Part shown: one piece after another, positions 1-7,456 of the stretch
Layout: every line of letters starts with the position of its first letter
How positions within the stretch are numbered: position 1 is the stretch's first letter
DNA from: Mollicutes bacterium
GTDB lineage: Bacteria; Bacillota_I; Bacilli_A; RF39; UBA660
Assembly (NCBI GenBank): GCA_012838395.1
Contig: DUPI01000058.1
Span: 1 to 11,884 of the forward strand
DNA: 11,884 nt
Direction of reading: 5' to 3'
Translations under genes and position numbers: made by a program
Notes under the pieces: generated by a model
What the model saw: the letters and a program-made list of their open reading frames with translations, nothing else
Told to the model about the DNA's origin: nothing
Databases searched by the model: none

Positions 1-15
1 ACAATATATTAATAA

Positions 16-57
16 CTTTTAAAATAAATTTACAATTTTATAAACTTATTTTAAAAG
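16..57. repeat. Perfect 12-bp AT-rich inverted repeat
   Basis: The arms at 16-27 and 46-57 are perfectly complementary and enclose an 18-base loop. The arms are almost pure A/T with one C:G pair at the base. It is the second hairpin downstream of the prepilin-like gene, directly after the 61-91 hairpin in the direction of transcription. It could be a back-up terminator, or belong to a gene beyond the left edge. Thermal stability would be low. Confidence 0.45.
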
Positions 58-60
58 CAA

Positions 61-91
61 AAAGAATTTGAATATAATAATCAAATTCTTT
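61..91 (-). terminator. Rho-independent terminator of the prepilin-like gene
   Basis: The arms at 61-71 and 81-91 form a perfect 11-bp stem around a 9-base loop. Read on the minus strand, the stem is followed by a T-rich tail (TTTTTGCTTTT). It lies 11 bases after the stop codon at 103-105. The stem is AT-rich, so it may be weak; the flanks are T-rich on both strands, so it could also work in the other direction. Confidence 0.6.
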
Positions 92-102
92 TATATTAGT
101 TT

Positions 103-461
103 TTAGTATGGGAAATTCACTGCACATAATATCGAAGAGCCTGAAACTTTGTTTCCTGCTTTATCATGTACAATACGCGATGTTAAAGTTATAATTCCTG
201 GTGGTGTTGATGTAGTAAACGAAATGGTAGTACTTCCTGAACCAAGAGCTGTACATCTATTAACTTGGTTATAGGTTGCACATATATGGTCTACTCCACT
301 TCCTCCAGTATCAGCACCAAATTTTAGATATAATTTACTATATTCATACCAACAAGCTAACGATCCAAGCGTTGGTATTGTAATTATTGAAATAATACCT
401 ATTATAAAGATTACAGCCAATAATTCTATTAATGTAAAACCCTTATTTCTTTTTTTAACAT
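103..461 (-). CDS. Type IV prepilin-like protein, leader out of frame at an A7 run
   Basis: This is a short pilin-like or pseudopilin-like protein. The open frame from about position 462 to 103 contains G-FTLIELLAV, the class III signal cut by prepilin peptidase after Gly, with the conserved Glu at mature position 5. A hydrophobic helix of about 20 residues follows, then a small domain with four cysteines (WYEYSK, HICATY, NRCTAL, ILCAVN). The only good start is ATG at 461-459, with AAAGGGGA six bases upstream, but it is one base out of frame. One extra A in the A7 run at 450-456, or a -1 ribosomal slip there, gives MLKKRNKGFTLIELLAV and about 119 residues in total. In the pilin frame there is no ATG, GTG or TTG between the preceding TGA (463-465) and the cleavage site; TTG at 420 lies inside the signal and would remove the leader. 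The pilin family call is firm. Whether the gene is functional depends on the frameshift. No pilus assembly genes are in view. Confidence 0.75.
449..461 (-). other. Possible -1 slippery site or contingency homopolymer in the prepilin leader
   Basis: From the ATG the codons read ATG TTA AAA AAA GAA. The seven A's form an A AAA AAA heptamer in the correct phase for tandem -1 slippage, and a -1 slip continues as AGA AAT AAG GGT TTT ACA, exactly the prepilin frame. Alternatives are transcriptional slippage (A8 transcripts), phase variation by tract length, a fixed deletion, or a homopolymer error in the assembly. I did not identify a downstream stimulatory hairpin. Confidence 0.45.
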
Positions 462-626
462 ATCAAGTCCCCTTTCATCTACTAATTTATACATTGTTCC
501 TGTTTTACTTTCTAAAAATTTAGATAAATACTGCATTTGTATTAATTTGGCTAAAATTGGTAATTTAATACTATAATGAATTAATTATTATCTATTTTTT
601 AAATATTAAACAAATGTTAACACAAA
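462..626 (-). other. Leader or intergenic region upstream of the prepilin-like gene
   Basis: This gap separates the addA terminator from the prepilin ATG. It contains the ribosome binding site AAAGGGGA and some weak -10-like words (for example TATAGT on the minus strand), but no convincing -35/-10 pair. A short open frame starts at ATG 536-534, with no visible ribosome binding site, runs through the prepilin ATG in the same frame, and stops at 431-429. It encodes 35 residues beginning MQYLSKFLESK. It may be chance, or a leader peptide that becomes fused to the prepilin by -1 slippage. Confidence 0.35.
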
Positions 627-657
627 AAAACCCTACGCATCTATCACGTAGGGTTTT
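627..657 (-). terminator. Rho-independent terminator of addB-addA
   Basis: The arms at 627-637 (AAAACCCTACG) and 647-657 (CGTAGGGTTTT) form a perfect 11-bp stem with a 9-base loop. On the minus strand it is followed by a run of T's. It lies about 60 bases after the addA stop and is the only GC-containing strong hairpin in the window. The T's on the other side could allow bidirectional action, but no converging gene is seen. Confidence 0.9.
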
Positions 658-680
658 AATGTCACTAACTTGTGACATTA
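657..680 (-). repeat. Second hairpin directly before the addA terminator
   Basis: The arms at 657-665 (TAATGTCAC) and 672-680 (GTGACATTA) are a perfect 9-bp inverted repeat with a 6-base loop. In the addBA transcript it folds immediately before the main terminator hairpin and lacks its own T tract. It could protect the 3' end after processing, or be a palindromic protein-binding site. Its role is unknown. Confidence 0.55.
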
Positions 681-716
681 CTATTATATACAACTATTTA
701 ATTTATATACCAAATT

Positions 717-3700
717 TTATAATTTTATAAATTTTCCTAAATGGAAAGAATATAAGTATTTGGTAATAGTCCCAGTTATCCTTTTCTTTAAAGCATATTC
801 ATATAAATCTAATTGCTTTTTATATCTATCTATTAACTCTTGTTCATTGCTAACAACATCACTTTTATAATCAATTAAATAATAATCATTATCTAGTAGA
901 GAAACCAAGTCAATAATTCCATCGATTACTAATTCATCTTCTAAATTAGATTCTAAATCAAGTTCTTTAACTTTAACGGTAAAAGAAACGGGATATTCTT
1001 TTTCTAATTGACTATTTTTAATAATATTTAGATATAATGGATTATTAAAAAAATTATATATTTTATTTAAATTAATTAAATTGATTTCCTCTTCCGTCAA
1101 TTTGCCTTTGGTAATCAAATCATTAATTGCATCTTTAAAAGAATTAAAATCATATTCAATAAATTCTAAATGTTCCAATATTTTGTGATACACAGTACCA
1201 ACGGTTAATTGTTGGTTTTTATCTATAAATATTGGCTTCATTACATAATTGGTTTTACTATTTAATTCACTTACACTCATTTTGCTTTTATAATTGGTTA
1301 GGGGATATGGATATTCATAATCAAGAATATCACTAATATCTTTTTTATTTATATTATTAATTTCTTCACTTTTAATGTTTTTTTCTTCGATGATGATATC
1401 ATTTAAATCTTGAATATAAGTTTTTAAATTAAGGGTATCATTATAAAGTTTAGTATCGATATTAGTTATTTCTTGCAATTCCTTACTACTATTATGTTTA
1501 ATAACAACAGGTAATATCCAATCTAATAAATTTGTAACTTGTTTTAAATAAACGAGTGAAATAACATTATCATTACCAATTAAGCTATTAATATAATTAA
1601 TCTTTTTATTAATATTTTTAACAATACCAGTCATGATTAATTTTTCTTTTGCCCGCGTCAGAGCGACATAAAGAACACGCAGTTCTTCTGATAATTGTTT
1701 TGTTTTCTTTTCTTTTTTTATTAATTCAAAAATCAAATTAGAATTAATTCCATAAGCTTGATGATCACGAAGTTTAAATCCTAAATAATAATCATTATCT
1801 AATAAGATGTCTTTACTCAAATCATCAAAATTAAATCGTTTATCAAGTCGAGGTAATATAACAATCGGAAATTCTAATCCTTTTGATTTGTGAATTGTTG
1901 TTATTAAAACACTGTCTTTTTCCGATGCTGGATTGACACCCTCTAGACTATAATTGTTGTCAATTAGTGTGTCAAGATAAACAATAAAGTCATGTAAATT
2001 ATTAGTATTGTTTTCCAAATAATTATTAGCGTGATTAACCATCTCTAAAAGATTTTTAATGCGAGCCTCTCCATTATCTAGAGAACTCATGATTGCCATT
2101 ATTTTAGTGTCATTATATATATAATTTAATAATTTATTTATATTTAAACTTAAAGCTTGGGAGTGGTAACTTGTTAATTTATTTAAAAAATTATCGATTA
2201 AGGAATTGTTTCTCATTTTAAATAAATTATTATATAAATTATTTTTTTCGTTATACTTTCTTATTTCCATTAGTAAACCAGGTTCAATGGCGAATAATGG
2301 GCTTCTCATTACTGCTGTTAATGAAATTTCATCGTAAGGATTATCAATAATTTTAAGCATAGCAATAACTAATTTAACTTCATAGTTATTAAAATAAATT
2401 GGTGTTTTATCTGTATAAACATCAATTCCATTGTTTACTAAAGTATCTCTTAAAATAGTACCAAAATCCCCAGGAGATCTTAATAAAATAGCGATGTCAC
2501 TTTGTCTTAATGGGCGGTATTGATTTTTTGATGAATCAAATACTTGGTGATTACTTTTAAATAATTCTTTAATTCTGCTAACAATAAGCGTAGCTTCTTT
2601 TTCTTGATTAGATAAATCATCATCATCACTATTTTCCGATAATTCAGTTAACAAATGAAGTTCTACACCATTAGTATCATTATCTAAATAATTAGCACCT
2701 AAGTTTAAAACTTCATTCTCATCATAGTTAATATCACCATAGGAAGTTCTCATTATTTTAGAAAACAAATAATTAGAAAAATCCAATACTTCTTTTCGGC
2801 TTCTAAAGTTTTTAGATAAATTTATTAATTTAGGAAAGTTATATTTAGATGCTCTGTTTTTTTCATTAATTAACAAATCTGGTCTAGCACTTCTAAAACC
2901 ATAGATACTTTGTTTAACGTCTCCGACTATAAATAAATTAGTATCATTTTTAGATAAACTGGAAAAAATTAAATTTTGCACCAAGTTGGTATCCTGAAAT
3001 TCATCGATTAATATTTCATCAAACATATTTTCTATACTCTTGGCTATGTCTGTTTTTATAACTTCACCAGTTTCAAAGTTATAATTTTTAACTAATAGTT
3101 TGAGTACTAGATGAGGAATATCATCAAAACTATAAAAATTATTTTTTTCTCTAATTTCTTTTAGTTTTAAGCGATAAAGTTTAGTAACATTAATTAATTC
3201 ATTAATAATTATATTAATTTTTTTTATATCTTCTTTAAAAGTGTCTCCAAACTTTAAAAAATTGTTATATTCTTTAATTACCTTTTTTAATTCATTACGT
3301 ATATTTTTAAATTTAACTGAAGTAGGATGATCAGCATAGCCTGTTATTCTCGGGTATGTTTTCATTTCAAAGTGTCTAATTAAATTAATTACCATACTTA
3401 AATCTTTCTGCTGGGTTGCTGCAATAATTTCAGGAAATGGTTTTAATTCGTTATTAATAAATGAATTAAGTTTATCAAATAAAACATCATCAAGTTTAAT
3501 TTCTTCTAACATGTCTAAATATAAATTTTTATATCCTGTGAAGTCACTTTCCAGTTCTTGATATAGAATATTGCTCCAAATACTATTATTAAAGTCATTA
3601 ATATTATAAATATTTAAAAGTTTATCTAGCCAAATGTCTGAATTAGGTATTTTGTTAAGATAATCATTAAAATTAATTAATAATTCTTCAATTGTGGTAC

Positions 3701-4184
3701 CATCTTTATAATTACAAAAATTGTCTAATATTTCAATTATTTTAGAGTTATTATGTAATAGCTCTTCAATTAATGATTTAGCCACATTATTTTTAATAAC
3801 TTTATATTCAATTTCATCAATAATGTTGAAGTTAGGCGAAATATTTAAGTACATAAAATTTTCTTTAATTAATTTATTATAAAAAGCATCCATGGTCATT
3901 ATTTGTGCTAGGTCTACTAATAATAATTGTTCATGTAAATGGGCATTGTTCGGATCTTTTTGAACAGCTTGATTAATATTTTTTCTAATTCGTTCTTTCA
4001 TTTCACCGGCTGCTAAATTGGTAAAAGTAACGACTAATAATTTATCAACACTACCACCATTAATTATATAATCAATAATTCGGGCTGATAAAACCGCTGT
4101 TTTCCCACTACCAGCTGCTGCACTGACGATGATTTTACCACCGCGTGATTCAATTGCTAATTTTTGATCATCAGTCCATTTCAT
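717..4184 (-). CDS. addA: ATP-dependent helicase/nuclease subunit A (AddA)
   Basis: AddA is the motor and one of the two nuclease subunits of the AddAB (RexAB) complex, which unwinds and resects double-strand breaks in the cytoplasm until a Chi site, preparing 3' ends for RecA. At 1155 residues it is slightly shorter than the roughly 1230 residues of Bacillus subtilis AddA. Superfamily 1A helicase motifs are complete: Q motif Q7, Walker A AAAGSGKT with K28, motif Ia TFTN near 53-56, motif II DEFQD at 394-398, motif III GDVKQSIYGFR at 421-431, motif IV NFRS at 459-462, motif V IHKSKG around H765, and motif VI LTRAKE with R844. The C-terminal RecB-type nuclease keeps H1000, D1092, D1105-Y-K1107 and QxxxY at Q1124/Y1128, so both activities should be intact. 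The ATG lies inside the end of addB (14-base overlap), with GAGGTGAG just upstream, which indicates translational coupling. Tryptophan is TGG throughout. Identification is very secure. Confidence 0.97.
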   Translation of the reverse strand: MKWTDDQKLAIESRGGKIIVSAAAGSGKTAVLSARIIDYIINGGSVDKLLVVTFTNLAAGEMKERIRKNINQAVQKDPNNAHLHEQLLLVDLAQIMTMDAFYNKLIKENFMYLNISPNFNIIDEIEYKVIKNNVAKSLIEELLHNNSKIIEILDNFCNYKDGTTIEELLINFNDYLNKIPNSDIWLDKLLNIYNINDFNNSIWSNILYQELESDFTGYKNLYLDMLEEIKLDDVLFDKLNSFINNELKPFPEIIAATQQKDLSMVINLIRHFEMKTYPRITGYADHPTSVKFKNIRNELKKVIKEYNNFLKFGDTFKEDIKKINIIINELINVTKLYRLKLKEIREKNNFYSFDDIPHLVLKLLVKNYNFETGEVIKTDIAKSIENMFDEILIDEFQDTNLVQNLIFSSLSKNDTNLFIVGDVKQSIYGFRSARPDLLINEKNRASKYNFPKLINLSKNFRSRKEVLDFSNYLFSKIMRTSYGDINYDENEVLNLGANYLDNDTNGVELHLLTELSENSDDDDLSNQEKEATLIVSRIKELFKSNHQVFDSSKNQYRPLRQSDIAILLRSPGDFGTILRDTLVNNGIDVYTDKTPIYFNNYEVKLVIAMLKIIDNPYDEISLTAVMRSPLFAIEPGLLMEIRKYNEKNNLYNNLFKMRNNSLIDNFLNKLTSYHSQALSLNINKLLNYIYNDTKIMAIMSSLDNGEARIKNLLEMVNHANNYLENNTNNLHDFIVYLDTLIDNNYSLEGVNPASEKDSVLITTIHKSKGLEFPIVILPRLDKRFNFDDLSKDILLDNDYYLGFKLRDHQAYGINSNLIFELIKKEKKTKQLSEELRVLYVALTRAKEKLIMTGIVKNINKKINYINSLIGNDNVISLVYLKQVTNLLDWILPVVIKHNSSKELQEITNIDTKLYNDTLNLKTYIQDLNDIIIEEKNIKSEEINNINKKDISDILDYEYPYPLTNYKSKMSVSELNSKTNYVMKPIFIDKNQQLTVGTVYHKILEHLEFIEYDFNSFKDAINDLITKGKLTEEEINLINLNKIYNFFNNPLYLNIIKNSQLEKEYPVSFTVKVKELDLESNLEDELVIDGIIDLVSLLDNDYYLIDYKSDVVSNEQELIDRYKKQLDLYEYALKKRITGTITKYLYSFHLGKFIKL

Positions 4185-7134
4185 TTATCTCACCTCGAAT
4201 CAATTCCCAAATTTCTTCTTTACTATATTTTTTAAATTTTCGATAATTTTGGCTACCTTCTTCAATCCCACAAATTGCTTGATAATGACAGTATTTACAT
4301 AAATCCTTACCTTTGAGTGGAGAAATAGAAATATGGCCATCTATTATATTACTAGCTGTTTTTATAATGGCTTTTTTGGTAAATTTTAACATTTCATCCA
4401 TTTCTTGCTCACTTATTAAAACAGTATCTTTAAACTTCTGTCTCGTATAGGCATCAATATAAGTGTTTATATTTTCGCCCCCTAATCCATCAATCACATC
4501 TTTATTGTCAATTAACATCCCAGTTAAGCGATAATGTTGAGGGTTAAATTCTGCTTCTTCATATTTAACTAAAGATGGCATATAAAACATTGCTGCAGGT
4601 AATAAATCTGGTTTAGAATGTTTAATAAAAAGTAAGTAAATGAATAATTGGAGATTTAATTTATGGGCGATATCATTTAAATTAATTACTTTTGAGCCAG
4701 TTTTATAATCAATTACTCGAACGTAATTATTATATAAATCAACACGATCAATAAAACCTCTTAAATATATAGGTATATTTTTATAATTTAAAACTACAGG
4801 GGGAAAGTTAGCTGAAGTTGATAAATTAAGTTCTAATTCACTTGGCTCAAATTTATTGTTATTAATCTCATCATAAACAAGAGGCCATAATTTTAAAATG
4901 CTATTATTTAATTTATCAAACAGATAATTAATTGTGGCCGTTAAATTTATGTTTTCTTGTTTGATAAACTCTTGTTTCCAAAAATTTAATAAACCCATAA
5001 TATTATCTTTAGTAGCACAATTGCTAATTAAATTTTGAAACATGTAATGAATATAAGTTCCAACAATCCGATTATCATATTTAAAACTTTCTTTTTTATC
5101 TAGTTTAAGAATATATTTACAAAAATATTGAAAAGGACAATAATTATAAATATCCATAGAACTAGGACTAAGGGATAGTTGTTTAATATCGTTTAAATTA
5201 ACATTATCGACATCATAAAAACTAGGAGTATAAGCAATTAATTTATTATATTTTTGATAATCCGGGTGATTAGCAAAATATGTTTTTAAATAGTTTTTTA
5301 ATTCCATATTAGCATTAGTTAAATAATGATTATAAGTTAAACTGCGCAGACTAACAGAATTATTTAAGTTTTCTTTAGTATAAACAGTTAATTCTTTATA
5401 CATACTTTTAATCTTATTAATAAGTGGCGCTGGATTTGTTTTAGAACCGTTTTTAGAGATTTTATAATACGTTATGAATATTTTATCATTGGGACAAATA
5501 ATCGTGTAAAAGGTGTTAAATTTATCAATTAGAATATTATTAAATTTTGGATAATTTTGATAATACTTTTCTAACATAGTTTTGTTTAATAAAATATTAC
5601 TCGCTTCTCGATTAGGAACTACTCCTTCGTTAACACCTATAAAAAAGACTACTTTTGGTTTCAAAGAATTTATAATAGTAGTATCCCCTACCAACACTTC
5701 ATCTAAATAATAATCTTGCACATTAACATTATTAAAAAAGTATGTTAAAGCGTCTTTTAAATCAGATATTGAAATAGGCTCATCATTATAAACAAAAGAA
5801 ATGTTATCTAATATTTTAACAAATGAGACCCATGTATCACGATTGTTTTGATTAATAAGTTGAGGAATATTAAAGGTTTCTAAATAATTATAAATAAGAG
5901 TAAGCAGTTCAGTGGCATTGATATTTTCCTTAATATTTAAAGGCTTTAATATATTATCAAAAATATAAGATCTTAAACCTGAATCTAATTCTTCTAAATT
6001 CAACTTTTCGTTACTATCAATAACTTCCATTACTTGATTAAGTTGATTATTAGTTAATTTATAATATTTTGTTTTTAAAATATTTATTAAGTTTGTTTTA
6101 CTAATACCTTCATTTATAATATCTAATAATCTTAAAATATAATCAAAAAAATTATGATTAATATTAGCTTTTTTGTGATAAGAAATATTATTATCATTAA
6201 AGATTAAATCAAAATAATTTTCATAGTCTGTAATAGAATTAGATACTATAGCAAAATCAGAGTAGCGATACCCCTTTTCTCTAACTAAATTACTTATTTG
6301 ATTAGCCACAAAAATTACTTCATCATATAAATCACTAGCACCATAAAGATTAATATAATCACTTTTGGGATATACTTCATAATCCAAACGATATAAGTTA
6401 TTAACGATAAAGTCTTTTTCAGCGTTAGAATTATTACTTAATTGTTCTAATTCATAATTGCCTTTAAAAGAATTTTTAAAATAATTAAAACTGTCTGAAT
6501 GAATTTCAAAACCAGGAATTTCTTTATCAGTTAAAAAGTATAAATACCCATTCTTGCTATTAGTAATTATGGTTTTAACTAGCTCTTTTTTAATGTTATT
6601 AAAATAATAAATATCACTAATAACTATATTAGTATTATTATATATTTTATTGTTTTTTAAAAACTCTAAAACTTCTTTATATAACATCTGTTCATCTATA
6701 TATTGGTTATTAATGGTTACTTTATATTTATTTATAATTAATTCAATATCTTGAATCAGATTTGTTTGATAAGTGTTTTTTACTAATAAATAATTAGTTT
6801 CATTTTGATAAATATTAATTAAATCATCAATCATATCAAATGAATGATTACTTAAATAATTTAAATCAGATTTTGCTTCTTTAATAGCCTTAATAAAAAA
6901 TAATATTTGTTTTTCTTTATTTAAAATTGGTAGTCCATTTATATTGTTTTGATATATTTGATAAATTAAGGTTTTTAAGTCAACAACACGAATATTACTA
7001 TAATTATTAAAAAACTTTTTATATTCAACAACTTTACTACTTGAAGTGATTATAATTGTTTCGTCGGTTTGAACTTGTTTTACTATATCATTATTATTAG
7101 TTTCATTGACTTTGTTAATTAAAAATTTAATCAT
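4171..7134 (-). CDS. addB: ATP-dependent nuclease subunit B (AddB), without N-terminal P-loop
   Basis: AddB is the partner of AddA; it carries the second nuclease and the iron-sulfur cluster and takes part in Chi recognition. From ATG 7134 it has 987 residues, against roughly 1160 in B. subtilis. The C-terminal nuclease is complete: GTYIH, D796, D809-Y-K811, and Q829/Y833. The four cluster cysteines are present as C666 plus C946-x2-C949-x5-C955, the usual layout with one Cys before the nuclease core and three after. An inactive helicase-like core is suggested by FFIGVNEGVVPNR. I find no Gly-x-x-x-x-Gly-Lys-Ser/Thr Walker A at the N-terminus, unlike B. subtilis AddB. The frame opens with a GTG at 7146, but that GTG is only two bases from AGG; ATG 7134-7132, with GTGGGTGG and AGGAAG ahead, fits better. 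It is the first gene of the addBA unit and overlaps addA. Identification is very secure; the start is moderately so. Confidence 0.94.
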   Translation of the reverse strand: MIKFLINKVNETNNNDIVKQVQTDETIIITSSSKVVEYKKFFNNYSNIRVVDLKTLIYQIYQNNINGLPILNKEKQILFFIKAIKEAKSDLNYLSNHSFDMIDDLINIYQNETNYLLVKNTYQTNLIQDIELIINKYKVTINNQYIDEQMLYKEVLEFLKNNKIYNNTNIVISDIYYFNNIKKELVKTIITNSKNGYLYFLTDKEIPGFEIHSDSFNYFKNSFKGNYELEQLSNNSNAEKDFIVNNLYRLDYEVYPKSDYINLYGASDLYDEVIFVANQISNLVREKGYRYSDFAIVSNSITDYENYFDLIFNDNNISYHKKANINHNFFDYILRLLDIINEGISKTNLINILKTKYYKLTNNQLNQVMEVIDSNEKLNLEELDSGLRSYIFDNILKPLNIKENINATELLTLIYNYLETFNIPQLINQNNRDTWVSFVKILDNISFVYNDEPISISDLKDALTYFFNNVNVQDYYLDEVLVGDTTIINSLKPKVVFFIGVNEGVVPNREASNILLNKTMLEKYYQNYPKFNNILIDKFNTFYTIICPNDKIFITYYKISKNGSKTNPAPLINKIKSMYKELTVYTKENLNNSVSLRSLTYNHYLTNANMELKNYLKTYFANHPDYQKYNKLIAYTPSFYDVDNVNLNDIKQLSLSPSSMDIYNYCPFQYFCKYILKLDKKESFKYDNRIVGTYIHYMFQNLISNCATKDNIMGLLNFWKQEFIKQENINLTATINYLFDKLNNSILKLWPLVYDEINNNKFEPSELELNLSTSANFPPVVLNYKNIPIYLRGFIDRVDLYNNYVRVIDYKTGSKVINLNDIAHKLNLQLFIYLLFIKHSKPDLLPAAMFYMPSLVKYEEAEFNPQHYRLTGMLIDNKDVIDGLGGENINTYIDAYTRQKFKDTVLISEQEMDEMLKFTKKAIIKTASNIIDGHISISPLKGKDLCKYCHYQAICGIEEGSQNYRKFKKYSKEEIWELIRGEINEMD

Positions 7135-7157
7135 CAAGCCACCCACTTCCTATATCC

Positions 7158-7186
7158 ATTATATTATATAAACCATTTTTAAACAA
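7158..7186 (-). promoter_or_regulatory. Probable promoter of addB-addA
   Basis: Minus-strand TATAAT at 7163-7158 is preceded by exactly 17 bases and TTGTTT at 7186-7181, a partial -35. A second overlapping TATAAT lies a few bases upstream. It sits just behind the terminator of the preceding unit and about 24 bases before the addB ATG. Confidence 0.6.
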
Positions 7187-7193
7187 TAAAAAA

Positions 7194-7228
7194 GATAACT
7201 TGTATCTTCCTTCTTAATTTAAGTTATC
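7194..7228 (-). terminator. Probable terminator of the popT-uppP unit
   Basis: The arms at 7194-7201 (GATAACTT) and 7221-7228 (AAGTTATC) form a perfect 8-bp stem with a 19-base loop, extendable past one mismatch. On the minus strand it is followed by TTTTTTATTGTTT. The stem overlaps the last codons of the remnant gene at 7214-7455. The stem is AT-rich and the loop long, so efficiency may be modest, but its position between two units fits. Confidence 0.6.
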
Positions 7229-7455
7229 CTTAATATGTTCTAAATCATCAATCCTTATATTTAACTGTTCTTCAAAGGTCTGTTTTAATTGAGTTGCTTT
7301 CTCGATATTATTTTCTTCACCAAGAGAATCATCTATTATTTTCTTGTTTTTCAAGTCATATTCACAACCATCAATACTAGTTGAGGCATTTTTAAAAAAT
7401 AAATTTTATATTTTTCATCATTAGCCACAATGAAATATTTTACATCACTTTCTAA
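7214..7455 (-). pseudogene. Frameshifted remnant of an unrecognised gene
   Basis: Two adjacent frames read as one protein-like, charged sequence. From 7455 the first gives LESDVKYFIVANDEKYKIY, then breaks at T6A5 (7399-7389). A -1 shift there (phase T TTT TTA), or one added T or A, continues as NASTSIDGCEYDLKNKK and a Glu/Lys/Asn-rich, probably helical tail, stopping at TAA 7216-7214. Together this is about 80 residues. No start codon with a ribosome binding site is found: upstream the frame runs into the end of uppP and a TAA. It is therefore probably the 3' end of a decayed gene. I do not recognise the family. A short functional gene using an unusual start plus frameshifting is less likely. 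Confidence 0.5.
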
Positions 7456-7456
7456 G

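Noticed and set aside
7135..7146. GTG 7146 as addB start
   Set aside because: AGG lies only two bases before it, too close for normal initiation; ATG 7134 has better spacing, though GTG is not excluded.
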